Under the pieces are notes generated by a model, which was given only the letters and a program-made list of their open reading frames with translations, searched no databases and had not been told where the DNA came from. This document shows, piece after piece, positions 28,701 to 36,072 of a stretch of 64,000 nucleotides of DNA. Source of the stretch: Actinorhabdospora filicis (GTDB lineage: Bacteria; Actinomycetota; Actinomycetes; Mycobacteriales; Micromonosporaceae); contig NZ_BSTX01000001.1 in NCBI RefSeq assembly GCF_030269765.1, positions 1,185,370 to 1,249,369 of the forward strand, in the 5' to 3' direction. The position numbers and the translations under genes are program-made. The first letter of the stretch is position 1. Every line of letters starts with the position of its first letter.

Positions 28701-31391
28701 GGCCTGGGCGTGGCCGCCTCGACACTGTCGCATCTGGACGATCTGGATCCGCCGCGTCCCGAGCACGACGGGCAGATCCACCAGCTGGGCGCGGGCAGTC
28801 TCCTGGTGCGACACGAGGACGCCGAGCTCGGCTTCATCCACCGGTCCATAAGGGAGTGGCTGGTCGCCGACGCCCTCACCCCCCTGGGCGACTACCACCC
28901 CATCTCGCCGCTGGCCCACCACCGGCTCACCGGGCAGGCCGCGCAGTTCCTGTGCGAGATGAACGACAAGGCCGCGGTCTGGTCCTGGATCGACGGCTTC
29001 TCCCGCGACCAGGACGCCACCGATGAGGGCCGCGACAACGCCCTGCTGCTCCAGCGCTTCGCCGGTCCCCGGGTCCTGAGCCCGCCCCCGGCCGAGGACC
29101 TGTTCGTGCCCGGCGACGACCGCCAGTTCATCGGCGCCCGGCTGTCCGGCCGCGACCTGCGCGACCAGGACCTGATGGGCTACAACCTCAGCTACGCCCA
29201 CTTCATCGAGACCGACTTCACCGGCGGCAACCTCCGCGGCACCTTCTGGACCGAGTCGGACCTGACCGAGGCGAAACTGACCCTCACCGACCTCACCGAC
29301 GCCCATCTCGAAGAGACCGACCTGACCGGCGCCGACCTCATGGGCGCCAACCTGACCCGGGCCCGCTTCGACGAGGCGCGCATGCGCCGGGCGAAGCTCC
29401 TGGGCGCCACCATGACCGACGTCCGCCTCCACAACGCCGACCTGACCGGCGCGGCCCTGCCGGGCGAGCCGCTGTCCGTCCAGTTGCGACCGTCCATGGT
29501 GGGCGATGTGGCCGCCCTCGACCCGGGCGGGCAGCTCGTGGCCACCGGCGACGCGCAGGGCTGGGTCCGGCTGTGGGAGCTCCAGAGCGGACGGCCCGTG
29601 CGGCAGTGGCGGGTCCTCGGTGGACCGATCGTGTCCCTCGACTGGTCCCCCGACGGCCGCCGCCTGCTGGTGGCCGGGCGCGGCCTCGGCGTCGCCGACG
29701 CCGTCCACGGCGGCGTCCAGTCCACCCGCGACGACGTGGAGGTCATCGCCGCCGCCTGGAGTCCCGTCCCCGGCCGCTACGCCATGGCCCTCGCCGGAGG
29801 CGGCGTGACCATCGAGTCCGCCGACAACCGCGACGAAGGGCACCTCTGCCTGCCCGACGTCACCGCCACCCGCCTGGCCTGGTCGCCCGACGGCGACCGG
29901 CTCGCCGCCGCGACCTACGAGGGACTGGCGGTGGTGCGCCCCTCCGGGGACGAGAACGAGGTGTACGCCGCCGAATCGCCGATCACGTCCCTGGCCTGGT
30001 CGCCCGACGGGCTGCACGTGGCCACCGGGCACGCCGACGGGCGCGTGGAGACCTGGCGGGTCCCCGCCTTCCGCCGCCACGACGCCCAGTCGGCGCACAC
30101 CGGCGCGGTCACCGCGCTGGCCTGGTCGCCCGACGGGCGGCAGCTCTACAGCGCCGGGAGCGACCGGCGCGTCCTGGAGTGGCAGTCGTGGACCCTGTCG
30201 GCCGGGCGCACCATCCCCACCCTGGTCAAGGACGTGCGCTCACTGCTGTACGCGACCGACAGCCGCATCCTCGTCACCTGCGGCGGCCCCGGCGTCCTGC
30301 ACGCCTGGAATCTCGACGAGAACCGCCCCTGCTGGGAGGGCACCGCCGGTCCACAGTGGATCAATACCGCGTCCTGGTCGCCCGACGGCCGCTACGCCCT
30401 CACCGGCGCCAGCGACGGCGAACTGCGCGTCTGGGACCTGTCCACCGGACTCACCGCCCGCAGCAACCGCGCCGAGGGCTCGATCCTGGCCACCGACTGG
30501 AGCCGCGACGGCGAGCGCATCATCACCGGCAGCGACAACGGCGAGACGCTGCTGTGGGATCGCGATCTGAGCATCCGGCCGTCCTTCAACCGTGGCGCGT
30601 GGGTCTGGGCGACCCGCTGGTCCCCCGACGGGACGCATTTCGCCACCGGTGGCGACGATCAGCTCGTGCGCGTCTGGACCCGCGCGCACCACGAGCCGGT
30701 CCGGCGCTGGCGCGTGCCGGGCCGGATCCGGGCCCTGGCCTGGTCGCCGGACAGCCACAATCTCATCATCGGGGACGCCACCGGCGGTCTGGCCTGCCGT
30801 CATGTGCGCGACGGCGGGCTGAGCTGGCGTGTCGCGGGTGAGGGGAACGCGATCACGGCCCTGTGCGTGTCGGCCGCCGGGATCATCCTGATCACCGGGG
30901 ATTCGGCCGATCAGATCTGCATCCGCTCGGCCGAGACCGGCGAGGACTACGACCGGCGGACCGCCGGGCACGGCCGGGTCACCGCGATCTCCTGGAACGA
31001 CGAGACCCACACCTTCCACACCGCCGGGGACGACGGCCGGATCCGCGTCTGGAGCACCGGCGGTTACACCGTGATCCAGGAGTGGCAGGCGCACGCCGGC
31101 CCGGTGACCTCGATGTCGCTGTCGCCCGACGGGCGCCACCTGCTGACCACCGGCCGCGACAACGTCGTCCGCGTGTGGCTGGCCGACACCGGCGACCCGG
31201 TGGCGACGCTGCTGCCGTTGCGGAACGACACCGAGGCCGTCTTCTACGGCGACGGCCTGCGCTACAAGCTCACCGGGAACACCGACGGGCGATTCTGGTA
31301 CGCGTGCGCGCAGGTCCGTCTTGAAGCAGGTGAGGCCGACGAGTACGTGCACGAGCTCGAACGGGTCGCCGAGGACACGCCCCTGCTTTAG
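25752..31391 (+). CDS. NLR-like protein 1: trypsin - pseudo-phosphoesterase - NACHT - pentapeptide - WD40
   Basis: 1879 residues from ATG 25752 (GGGAGGGG upstream; aligns with MKPEHAV of copy 2). 1) Trypsin-like protease, residues 10-195, triad His35 (TCAHVV), Asp85, Ser158 (GYSGGP). 2) Calcineurin-like phosphoesterase fold, 213-500, with every metal motif altered (LQLGGTRF, CGNLTAN, PGPSDVN, SHRA, AGEEG). 3) Unassigned domain, 520-690, ending LYVPQDYR. 4) NACHT NTPase: P-loop GAAGSGKT 719-726, Walker B LLLDGLDEL 791-799, and helical region to about 1060. 5) Pentapeptide-like repeats, 1129-1234. 6) Fourteen WD40 blades, 1248-1812 (two seven-bladed propellers). 7) C-terminal cap (GRFWYA). NACHT/STAND proteins oligomerise on ligand binding and activate an attached effector; the protease would be that effector. 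Phage defence or programmed cell death is inferred. Confidence 0.88.
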   Translation: MRPPEHAVAIVLNSEGRQAGLAFLIGPRELATCAHVVDTALGRKRGTRSTPEGPVRLRLPFGPGSGETTAAVTGWFRGEDGADLDLALLTVPPGAADGIVPLPLARQADTGIDVQMCGPADDGRLIHVRGLLVGRSGQGRLQIDQSRGGAYRVEPGYSGGPVWRQSTGEVVGVLRAVAVGASAAECLDVALLHRIRSGRHPDAKPSPGAGHPTVLQLGGTRFAGEDGPEAETLAEQVLADLARLEHDHDARPNLLVVCGNLTANARPREFDVARRYLSALAEPLGLTGEQIVVVPGPSDVNATLCRAYFEQCRELDEEPVAPYWEKWRPYSNLLTRVTGRPLPRAEPWLAHDLGDPAVIVTALNSTFGVTHLPDVDEPVYGDAQLRWITARAQESGAVPHVVVSHRALVPAPTRSPEIRRAARLVGPVADLILAGEEGVPGLDRRGMRPVLTVSSRRRFHVVRLDPERTEVFARRRDGGRFVGDTGTDPDGENWRFGLRRRSSGPKPATAEPPPPSPSRPMENLRLVAEAAELRDPDAVFEITEPVAGGMEETDDGDGGFAYLRVITRHDFGNGLEPTGQYLLGVLNGPPCRHVLDRFHREVVALFRSPGSAPLTRVIYFGKLATAKAVSHGRGLGMHVESFLQFQRGWDPRPFVAWQETDLATDPRYPPQLYVPQDYRELGPRGMPVPSRDADARPTLPERVAGWLREPYGHLIVVLGAAGSGKTFFLRTLARELSDVDSPVTPIYLPVRELGRLPEINEVVAAYLTRAGEERLSTTRFEYLLREGRIALLLDGLDELTALSTYERAIGHLREIGSRAEHLAKIVVTARDVGFLSNTTVLDALGGASAVTEGRRALQISAFSAEQIEMFLTRLLGDREAARRRVRLISGLGELPEVARNPRMLSFIAAIDERRLIEAQEAGEGQLTGADLYRQVLDQWITGEIVRLARPGQPPPLSKEQLWLAVRALAQHLWRTEREYITIQGLGVAASTLSHLDDLDPPRPEHDGQIHQLGAGSLLVRHEDAELGFIHRSIREWLVADALTPLGDYHPISPLAHHRLTGQAAQFLCEMNDKAAVWSWIDGFSRDQDATDEGRDNALLLQRFAGPRVLSPPPAEDLFVPGDDRQFIGARLSGRDLRDQDLMGYNLSYAHFIETDFTGGNLRGTFWTESDLTEAKLTLTDLTDAHLEETDLTGADLMGANLTRARFDEARMRRAKLLGATMTDVRLHNADLTGAALPGEPLSVQLRPSMVGDVAALDPGGQLVATGDAQGWVRLWELQSGRPVRQWRVLGGPIVSLDWSPDGRRLLVAGRGLGVADAVHGGVQSTRDDVEVIAAAWSPVPGRYAMALAGGGVTIESADNRDEGHLCLPDVTATRLAWSPDGDRLAAATYEGLAVVRPSGDENEVYAAESPITSLAWSPDGLHVATGHADGRVETWRVPAFRRHDAQSAHTGAVTALAWSPDGRQLYSAGSDRRVLEWQSWTLSAGRTIPTLVKDVRSLLYATDSRILVTCGGPGVLHAWNLDENRPCWEGTAGPQWINTASWSPDGRYALTGASDGELRVWDLSTGLTARSNRAEGSILATDWSRDGERIITGSDNGETLLWDRDLSIRPSFNRGAWVWATRWSPDGTHFATGGDDQLVRVWTRAHHEPVRRWRVPGRIRALAWSPDSHNLIIGDATGGLACRHVRDGGLSWRVAGEGNAITALCVSAAGIILITGDSADQICIRSAETGEDYDRRTAGHGRVTAISWNDETHTFHTAGDDGRIRVWSTGGYTVIQEWQAHAGPVTSMSLSPDGRHLLTTGRDNVVRVWLADTGDPVATLLPLRNDTEAVFYGDGLRYKLTGNTDGRFWYACAQVRLEAGEADEYVHELERVAEDTPLL

Positions 31392-31424
31392 CGCATACGC
31401 GCTCTGACGGGACCTTCGGCCCGT
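31390..31424 (+). other. Two small hairpins between giant genes 1 and 2
   Basis: AGCGC-ATAC-GCGCT (31390-31403) starts within the stop codon, followed by ACGGG...CCCGT (31407-31424) with a TTC loop. No T-run. They may attenuate or partly terminate the first transcript. Confidence 0.4.
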
Positions 31425-31432
31425 GAACCGGC

Positions 31433-31455
31433 TTGGTATCAATGAGGTACACCGA
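31433..31455 (+). promoter_or_regulatory. Bipartite upstream motif, copy 2
   Basis: TTGGTATCAATGA, 4 nt (GGTA instead of CTCT), CACCGA, identical in both blocks to copy 1 at 25710-25732. It probably marks a separate promoter or a regulator site for genes 2 and 3. Confidence 0.65.
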
Positions 31456-31467
31456 GTTGGGGGATCC

Positions 31468-34400
31468 ATGAAACCGGAACACGCGGTGGCGTTCGTGACC
31501 ACTTTGGAGGGTCGCCGGGTCGGGCTCGCGTTCCTGTACGCCCACGGGCATCTGGTGACGTGCGCGCACGTGGTGAACTCGGCGCTGCGGCGCGAGCGCG
31601 GGACGGCCTCGCGGCCGGGGGACGCGCGGGTCCGGCTGGTCTTCGCCTTCGGCGGGGCCTGCGAGGCCGAGCTGGTGGGCTGGGGGCCCGGGCGGGAGTG
31701 GCGGGCCCGGGACGATTGGGCGGTGCTGCGGGCGGAGACGCCGAAGCGGCTGGCGCCCCTGCGGATCGCGCCGGTCGCGGCGACCGGCGCCGTCCAGCTC
31801 TGCGGTCCCAGCGACGAGCACGGCGGGCGCGGCCTCAACCACGTGGCGGGGACGCTGATGGGCGACTCCGCGCCGGGGCTGCGGCAGATCCACCAGAGCG
31901 ACGGGGGACCGTTCGTGGCCGGGCCGGGCTACAGCGGCGGTCCGGTGTGGGTGCCGGAGACCGGGGCGGTCCTGGGCGTGCTGCGCACCGCCGACGAGAC
32001 CGCCGAGACCAACGCCGACTGCCTGGACCTGACGGGCTTGCGCGCCGAGCTGCTGCGGCTGACCAGGCCGCCGGACGCCGTCGACCTCCTCCACCTGCAC
32101 GGGCTGCGCGTGGGCGAGGCGACTCCGGCGTCCCTTGTGGACGACGTCCTGGCCGCCGCGTTCGCGCACTCGGTGTGGCCGGACGCCGTCCTGCTGTCGG
32201 GGAATCTGGCGGCGAGCGCCGAGCCCGCCCAGTACGCGCGGGTCGGCGAGCTGCTCGCCGGGCTGGCCGGGGCGCTGGGGCTGCCGGAGGGGCGGGTGGT
32301 GACGGTGCCGGGGCCCTCCGACGTCAGCGCGAAGGCGTGCGAGGCGTACTTCCTGTACTGCGAGGCGCGGGGGATCGCGCCGAAGGCGCCGTTCTGGGAC
32401 AAGTGGATGAACTACGCCGACTTCGATCCGCTGGACCGGGCCGCGCCCTGGCGGCGGGTGGAGCTGCCCGCGTTGCGGCTGGTCGTCGCGGGTTTCAACG
32501 CGACGATGGCCGATACCCACGACACGCGGCGGGTCGAGTTCGGCGAGGAGCAGGTGGCCGCGCTGAGCGCGCCCGCGCCGGACGGGCACGCGCTGATCGC
32601 GCTGAGCGCGGCTCCGCCGGCCGATCCGGGCCCGTTCGACCATGTGGTGACCGGCGACGAGGGCGGTGGTTTCGAGTTCGTGCGGCTGACCGCCGAGCGG
32701 GTGGAGACCTGGGGGCACCGCGAGGGTGAGCCCGTGCGGCACGGTTCGCGCGCCCGCGTCCCGGGTCCGCGCGGCACGACGCGCCCGGGGCGTGATCCGG
32801 CGATCGCGGCGCTCATCGCACCGGTCGAGGACGCCATCCGCAACCACGAGCCGCACGCGGTGATCACCCGGCACCTGGGTGAGCCCGTCCACCTGCACGT
32901 GCTGCGGATGCACGATTTCGGCGTCGGCCCGCGCCCGACCGGGGCGTACCTGCTGGGCATGGCCGTCGAGGTGACCGCCGAGGCGCTGCACCGGTACCGG
33001 GCGGCCTTCGACCGCTTCCACGGCATGGACGGCGAGCTGCCCGCCCGCATCGTCTACTTCGGACGGCTCCCGGCGCCGGAGCTCGCCCGGCTGGCGAAGG
33101 AGCTGCGGATCGGGCTGGTGTCCATCAAGCGCCTGCGCTTCAGCTGGGATCCGGCGGAGTTCCTGGACTGGCAGTCGCGCTTCTTCGCCGCCGATCACCG
33201 CTACCCGCCCGAGCTGTACATCCCGCAGCGCTACCGGGAGGTCTCGGCGCACGGCACGTTCATCGACGAGTTCGGCAAGGCCACCGCGACCCCGTCGGAG
33301 CATCTGGACCGGCGGATCCTGGACTGGCTGGACGATGACGCGCCGCGCCTGGTGGTGGTCCTGGGCGGCGCGGGCGTGGGCAAGACGTTCCTGCTGCGGA
33401 CCCTGGCGCGGCACCTGTCGGAGCGGTCGCGCGGGATCACCCCGGTCTACCTCGAACTGCGTCACCTGGAACGGATCCGCAGCCTCAACGAGGTGGTCGC
33501 GGCGAACTTCGCCCGCGCCCAGGAACACAGCATCACCGTCCCGCAGTTCAACTACTACCTCGAACACGGCGACATCGCGCTGCTGCTGGACGGCCTGGAC
33601 GAGCTGACCTCGCAGAACACCTACGAGCAGGCCCTGGAGCACCTGCACGAGATCCGCGACAAGGTGCGCGGCAAGGCCAAGGTTGTCATCACCGTCCGCG
33701 ACACCGAGTTCCTGTCCAAGGCCGAGGTCCTGCGCGTCCTGGGCGGCAACCAGGCCGCCCTGGACGGCCGGCGCGCGCTGAACGTCGAGGGCTTCAACAC
33801 CGAGCAGATCGAGCACTTCCTGATCCGCCTCCTCAAGGACGCCGGGGCCGCCCACGAGCGGCTGGAGCTCCTGCGCTCCCTCGGCGAACTGCCCGGCGTG
33901 GCCCGCAACCCGCGGATGCTGTCCTTCATCGCCCACATCGACCGCGAGCGGCTGCTGAAGGCCAAAAAGGACAGTGGCGGAACCCTCACCGGCGCGCAGC
34001 TGTACCGGCAGGTCCTGGAGCAGTGGATGGACCGCGAGCAGGAGCGCCTGGAACGTCCCGGCCAGGCGCCGGCGCTGACCCGCGAACAGGTCTGGGACGC
34101 CATGAAGGCCCTCGCGCTGAACCTGTGGGGCGCCGGGACCGACCGCGTGCCGGTCGCCGAGCTCGGTCACCGGGCCGGGCTGGTGGCCCTGGCGCCCGAC
34201 GACGCCCGCGTCCACCAGATCGGCTCCGGCAGCGTCCTGGTCCAGTACGAGGACGGCGAGCTCGGCTTCATCCACCGCTCCATCCAGGAATGGCTGGTGG
34301 CGAAGGCGATCCTGGACCACCCGCGCCCTTCGGAGGCGATGACCACCTACCGGCTCAGCGGGCAGGCCGCGCAGTTCTACACCGAGCTCGGCGGCGACCT

Positions 34401-36072
34401 GAGCGCCGTCCTGGGCATAGGGTCGAGCACCTCGAACCGGCGGCTGCTGGAGGCGGCCTCCGGTGACGCGGTGATGGACTACTCCGGGCAGGACCTGCGC
34501 GGCGCCGACCTGCCGCGCGACCTGTCCGGGCGCGACTTCGGCCACGCGCAACTGCCGGGCCTGGACCTCAATGGCCGTCTGATGCGCGACACGAACCTCG
34601 TGGGCGCCGACCTGACCGGCGCGCGGCTCCTGGGCGCCGACCTGACCGGCGCGGACCTGAGCGACGCCGACCTCACCCGCGCGGCCCTGCTGGGGACGGG
34701 GGTGACGCTCGCGCAACTGGGCACGGCGGCGTCCACGTACGGTGCCGCGCTACCCGGGATGCCCGCCGAGATCCAGTTCGAGCCGACGCTGGCCGGGCAC
34801 GTCGCGGCCGCCGACCCGTCCGGCGGGTTCCTGGCCACCGGCGACCGCTTCGGCTGGGTCCAGATCTTCGACGCCGAGGACGGGACGCCGATCCGGCGGT
34901 GGCGGGCGCTGCCGGAGCGGGTCGACACGGTGGCGTGGTCGGCCGAAGGGCTGCTGATCGGCGGCGACGGGGTGATGGCGGCGTGGGATCCGCTGACCGG
35001 GCGAGCGATCTGGCGGACCCGGCTGGCCAAGACCGGCACGGTCGCCATCGCGGCGTCCCACGACGGGGCCATCGCGGTGACCGTCGGCGACGACCTCTAC
35101 ATCGGCGCCAAGGGCGTCTTCGACCTCCAGGACCGCGAGCACGTGGCGGCGATGGACTGGTCCCCCACCGGCACCAGCCTGGCCACCGCGACCGGCGCGG
35201 CCGTCACCTTCCGCGAGGCGGGCGACTCCGGCGGCACCGTCATCGCCGCCGAACCCGGCGTGACCGCGCTGGCCTGGTCGCCCGTCGAGCACCACCTCGC
35301 CTGGGCCGAGGCCGACGGCACCATCACCGTGTGGGACACCGACCTGCGCGCCGAGCTGGACGGCCCCGTCGCGGCCCTGTGCTGGTCGGGCGACGACCGC
35401 TCGCTCTACTGCGCGTCCGGGAGCACGGTGCACGAGATCCGGCTCGACCGGCCGCAAGGCCCCCACCGCGGCTTCGAACTCTTCGGCACCGTCACCGCCA
35501 TCGGCCGCGTCCCCGGCACCGGTGGCCTCTTCATCGTCACCGGCGACCAGGTGATGGTGTGGGAACCGCGCGGCGGCCAGCGGGTCTGGTCCCGGATCAG
35601 CCACCTCGATCCCGTCACCGATCTCGCCTGGAACCGCGACGGCACGGCGATCCTCGCGGTGACCTCGACCGCCGCCCTGAGCTGGGACCTGGGCACCATG
35701 AGGGCGACCCGGCTCGCCGACGACGCGCCGCCGTCCGGCCAATGGGTCACCGCACCCCGTGAAGGCGCGGCGAACCTCGCCCTGGACGCCCCCGCCGGAA
35801 CCGTCACCGCCTTCGCCACCTCCCCCGACCGCCGCCTCCTCGCCTACGGCGGCGGCGACGGCCTCACCCGCGTCTGGGACGCCGAGGAAGGCCGCCTGCT
35901 CACCACCCTCGTCCCCCTCGACGGCAACGGATCGGCCGCCATCCGCCACGACGAGAACGCCTTCGTCCTGCACGGCGAACTGCGCGGCGAGTTCTGGTAC
36001 ACCGCCGGGCTGACCCGCATGGACCCCGTGGAACTGGCCGCCCACACCGGGGAGGTCCGCCGCCTTGACTGA
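31468..36072 (+). CDS. NLR-like protein 2: trypsin - pseudo-phosphoesterase - NACHT - WD40
   Basis: 1534 residues from ATG 31468 (GGGGGA upstream); a GTG frame from 31423 runs through the shared upstream motif and is less likely. Trypsin-like triad His34 (TCAHVVNSAL), Asp83 (DDWAVL), Ser156 (GYSGGP). Degenerate phosphoesterase fold at 205-430: LHLHGLR, SGNLAAS, PGPSDVS, TGDEG in place of DxH, GDxx, GNHD, GHxH. Unassigned domain to 600 (LYIPQRYR). NACHT P-loop GGAGVGKT 633-640, Walker B LLLDGLDEL near 704. Pentapeptide-like ADLTGA repeats about 1003-1097. About nine WD40 blades to 1480, five fewer than its relatives, and the same cap (GEFWYTA). The 3' end overlaps gene 3 by 8 bp, so they are coupled. 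Confidence 0.88.
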   Translation: MKPEHAVAFVTTLEGRRVGLAFLYAHGHLVTCAHVVNSALRRERGTASRPGDARVRLVFAFGGACEAELVGWGPGREWRARDDWAVLRAETPKRLAPLRIAPVAATGAVQLCGPSDEHGGRGLNHVAGTLMGDSAPGLRQIHQSDGGPFVAGPGYSGGPVWVPETGAVLGVLRTADETAETNADCLDLTGLRAELLRLTRPPDAVDLLHLHGLRVGEATPASLVDDVLAAAFAHSVWPDAVLLSGNLAASAEPAQYARVGELLAGLAGALGLPEGRVVTVPGPSDVSAKACEAYFLYCEARGIAPKAPFWDKWMNYADFDPLDRAAPWRRVELPALRLVVAGFNATMADTHDTRRVEFGEEQVAALSAPAPDGHALIALSAAPPADPGPFDHVVTGDEGGGFEFVRLTAERVETWGHREGEPVRHGSRARVPGPRGTTRPGRDPAIAALIAPVEDAIRNHEPHAVITRHLGEPVHLHVLRMHDFGVGPRPTGAYLLGMAVEVTAEALHRYRAAFDRFHGMDGELPARIVYFGRLPAPELARLAKELRIGLVSIKRLRFSWDPAEFLDWQSRFFAADHRYPPELYIPQRYREVSAHGTFIDEFGKATATPSEHLDRRILDWLDDDAPRLVVVLGGAGVGKTFLLRTLARHLSERSRGITPVYLELRHLERIRSLNEVVAANFARAQEHSITVPQFNYYLEHGDIALLLDGLDELTSQNTYEQALEHLHEIRDKVRGKAKVVITVRDTEFLSKAEVLRVLGGNQAALDGRRALNVEGFNTEQIEHFLIRLLKDAGAAHERLELLRSLGELPGVARNPRMLSFIAHIDRERLLKAKKDSGGTLTGAQLYRQVLEQWMDREQERLERPGQAPALTREQVWDAMKALALNLWGAGTDRVPVAELGHRAGLVALAPDDARVHQIGSGSVLVQYEDGELGFIHRSIQEWLVAKAILDHPRPSEAMTTYRLSGQAAQFYTELGGDLSAVLGIGSSTSNRRLLEAASGDAVMDYSGQDLRGADLPRDLSGRDFGHAQLPGLDLNGRLMRDTNLVGADLTGARLLGADLTGADLSDADLTRAALLGTGVTLAQLGTAASTYGAALPGMPAEIQFEPTLAGHVAAADPSGGFLATGDRFGWVQIFDAEDGTPIRRWRALPERVDTVAWSAEGLLIGGDGVMAAWDPLTGRAIWRTRLAKTGTVAIAASHDGAIAVTVGDDLYIGAKGVFDLQDREHVAAMDWSPTGTSLATATGAAVTFREAGDSGGTVIAAEPGVTALAWSPVEHHLAWAEADGTITVWDTDLRAELDGPVAALCWSGDDRSLYCASGSTVHEIRLDRPQGPHRGFELFGTVTAIGRVPGTGGLFIVTGDQVMVWEPRGGQRVWSRISHLDPVTDLAWNRDGTAILAVTSTAALSWDLGTMRATRLADDAPPSGQWVTAPREGAANLALDAPAGTVTAFATSPDRRLLAYGGGDGLTRVWDAEEGRLLTTLVPLDGNGSAAIRHDENAFVLHGELRGEFWYTAGLTRMDPVELAAHTGEVRRLD

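Noticed and set aside
26844..34716. Two antisense frames of over 1000 codons across NLR genes 1 and 2
   Set aside because: Low-complexity Gly/Val/Gln/Asp content and no ribosome site; mirror-strand artefacts of biased codon use in the real genes.
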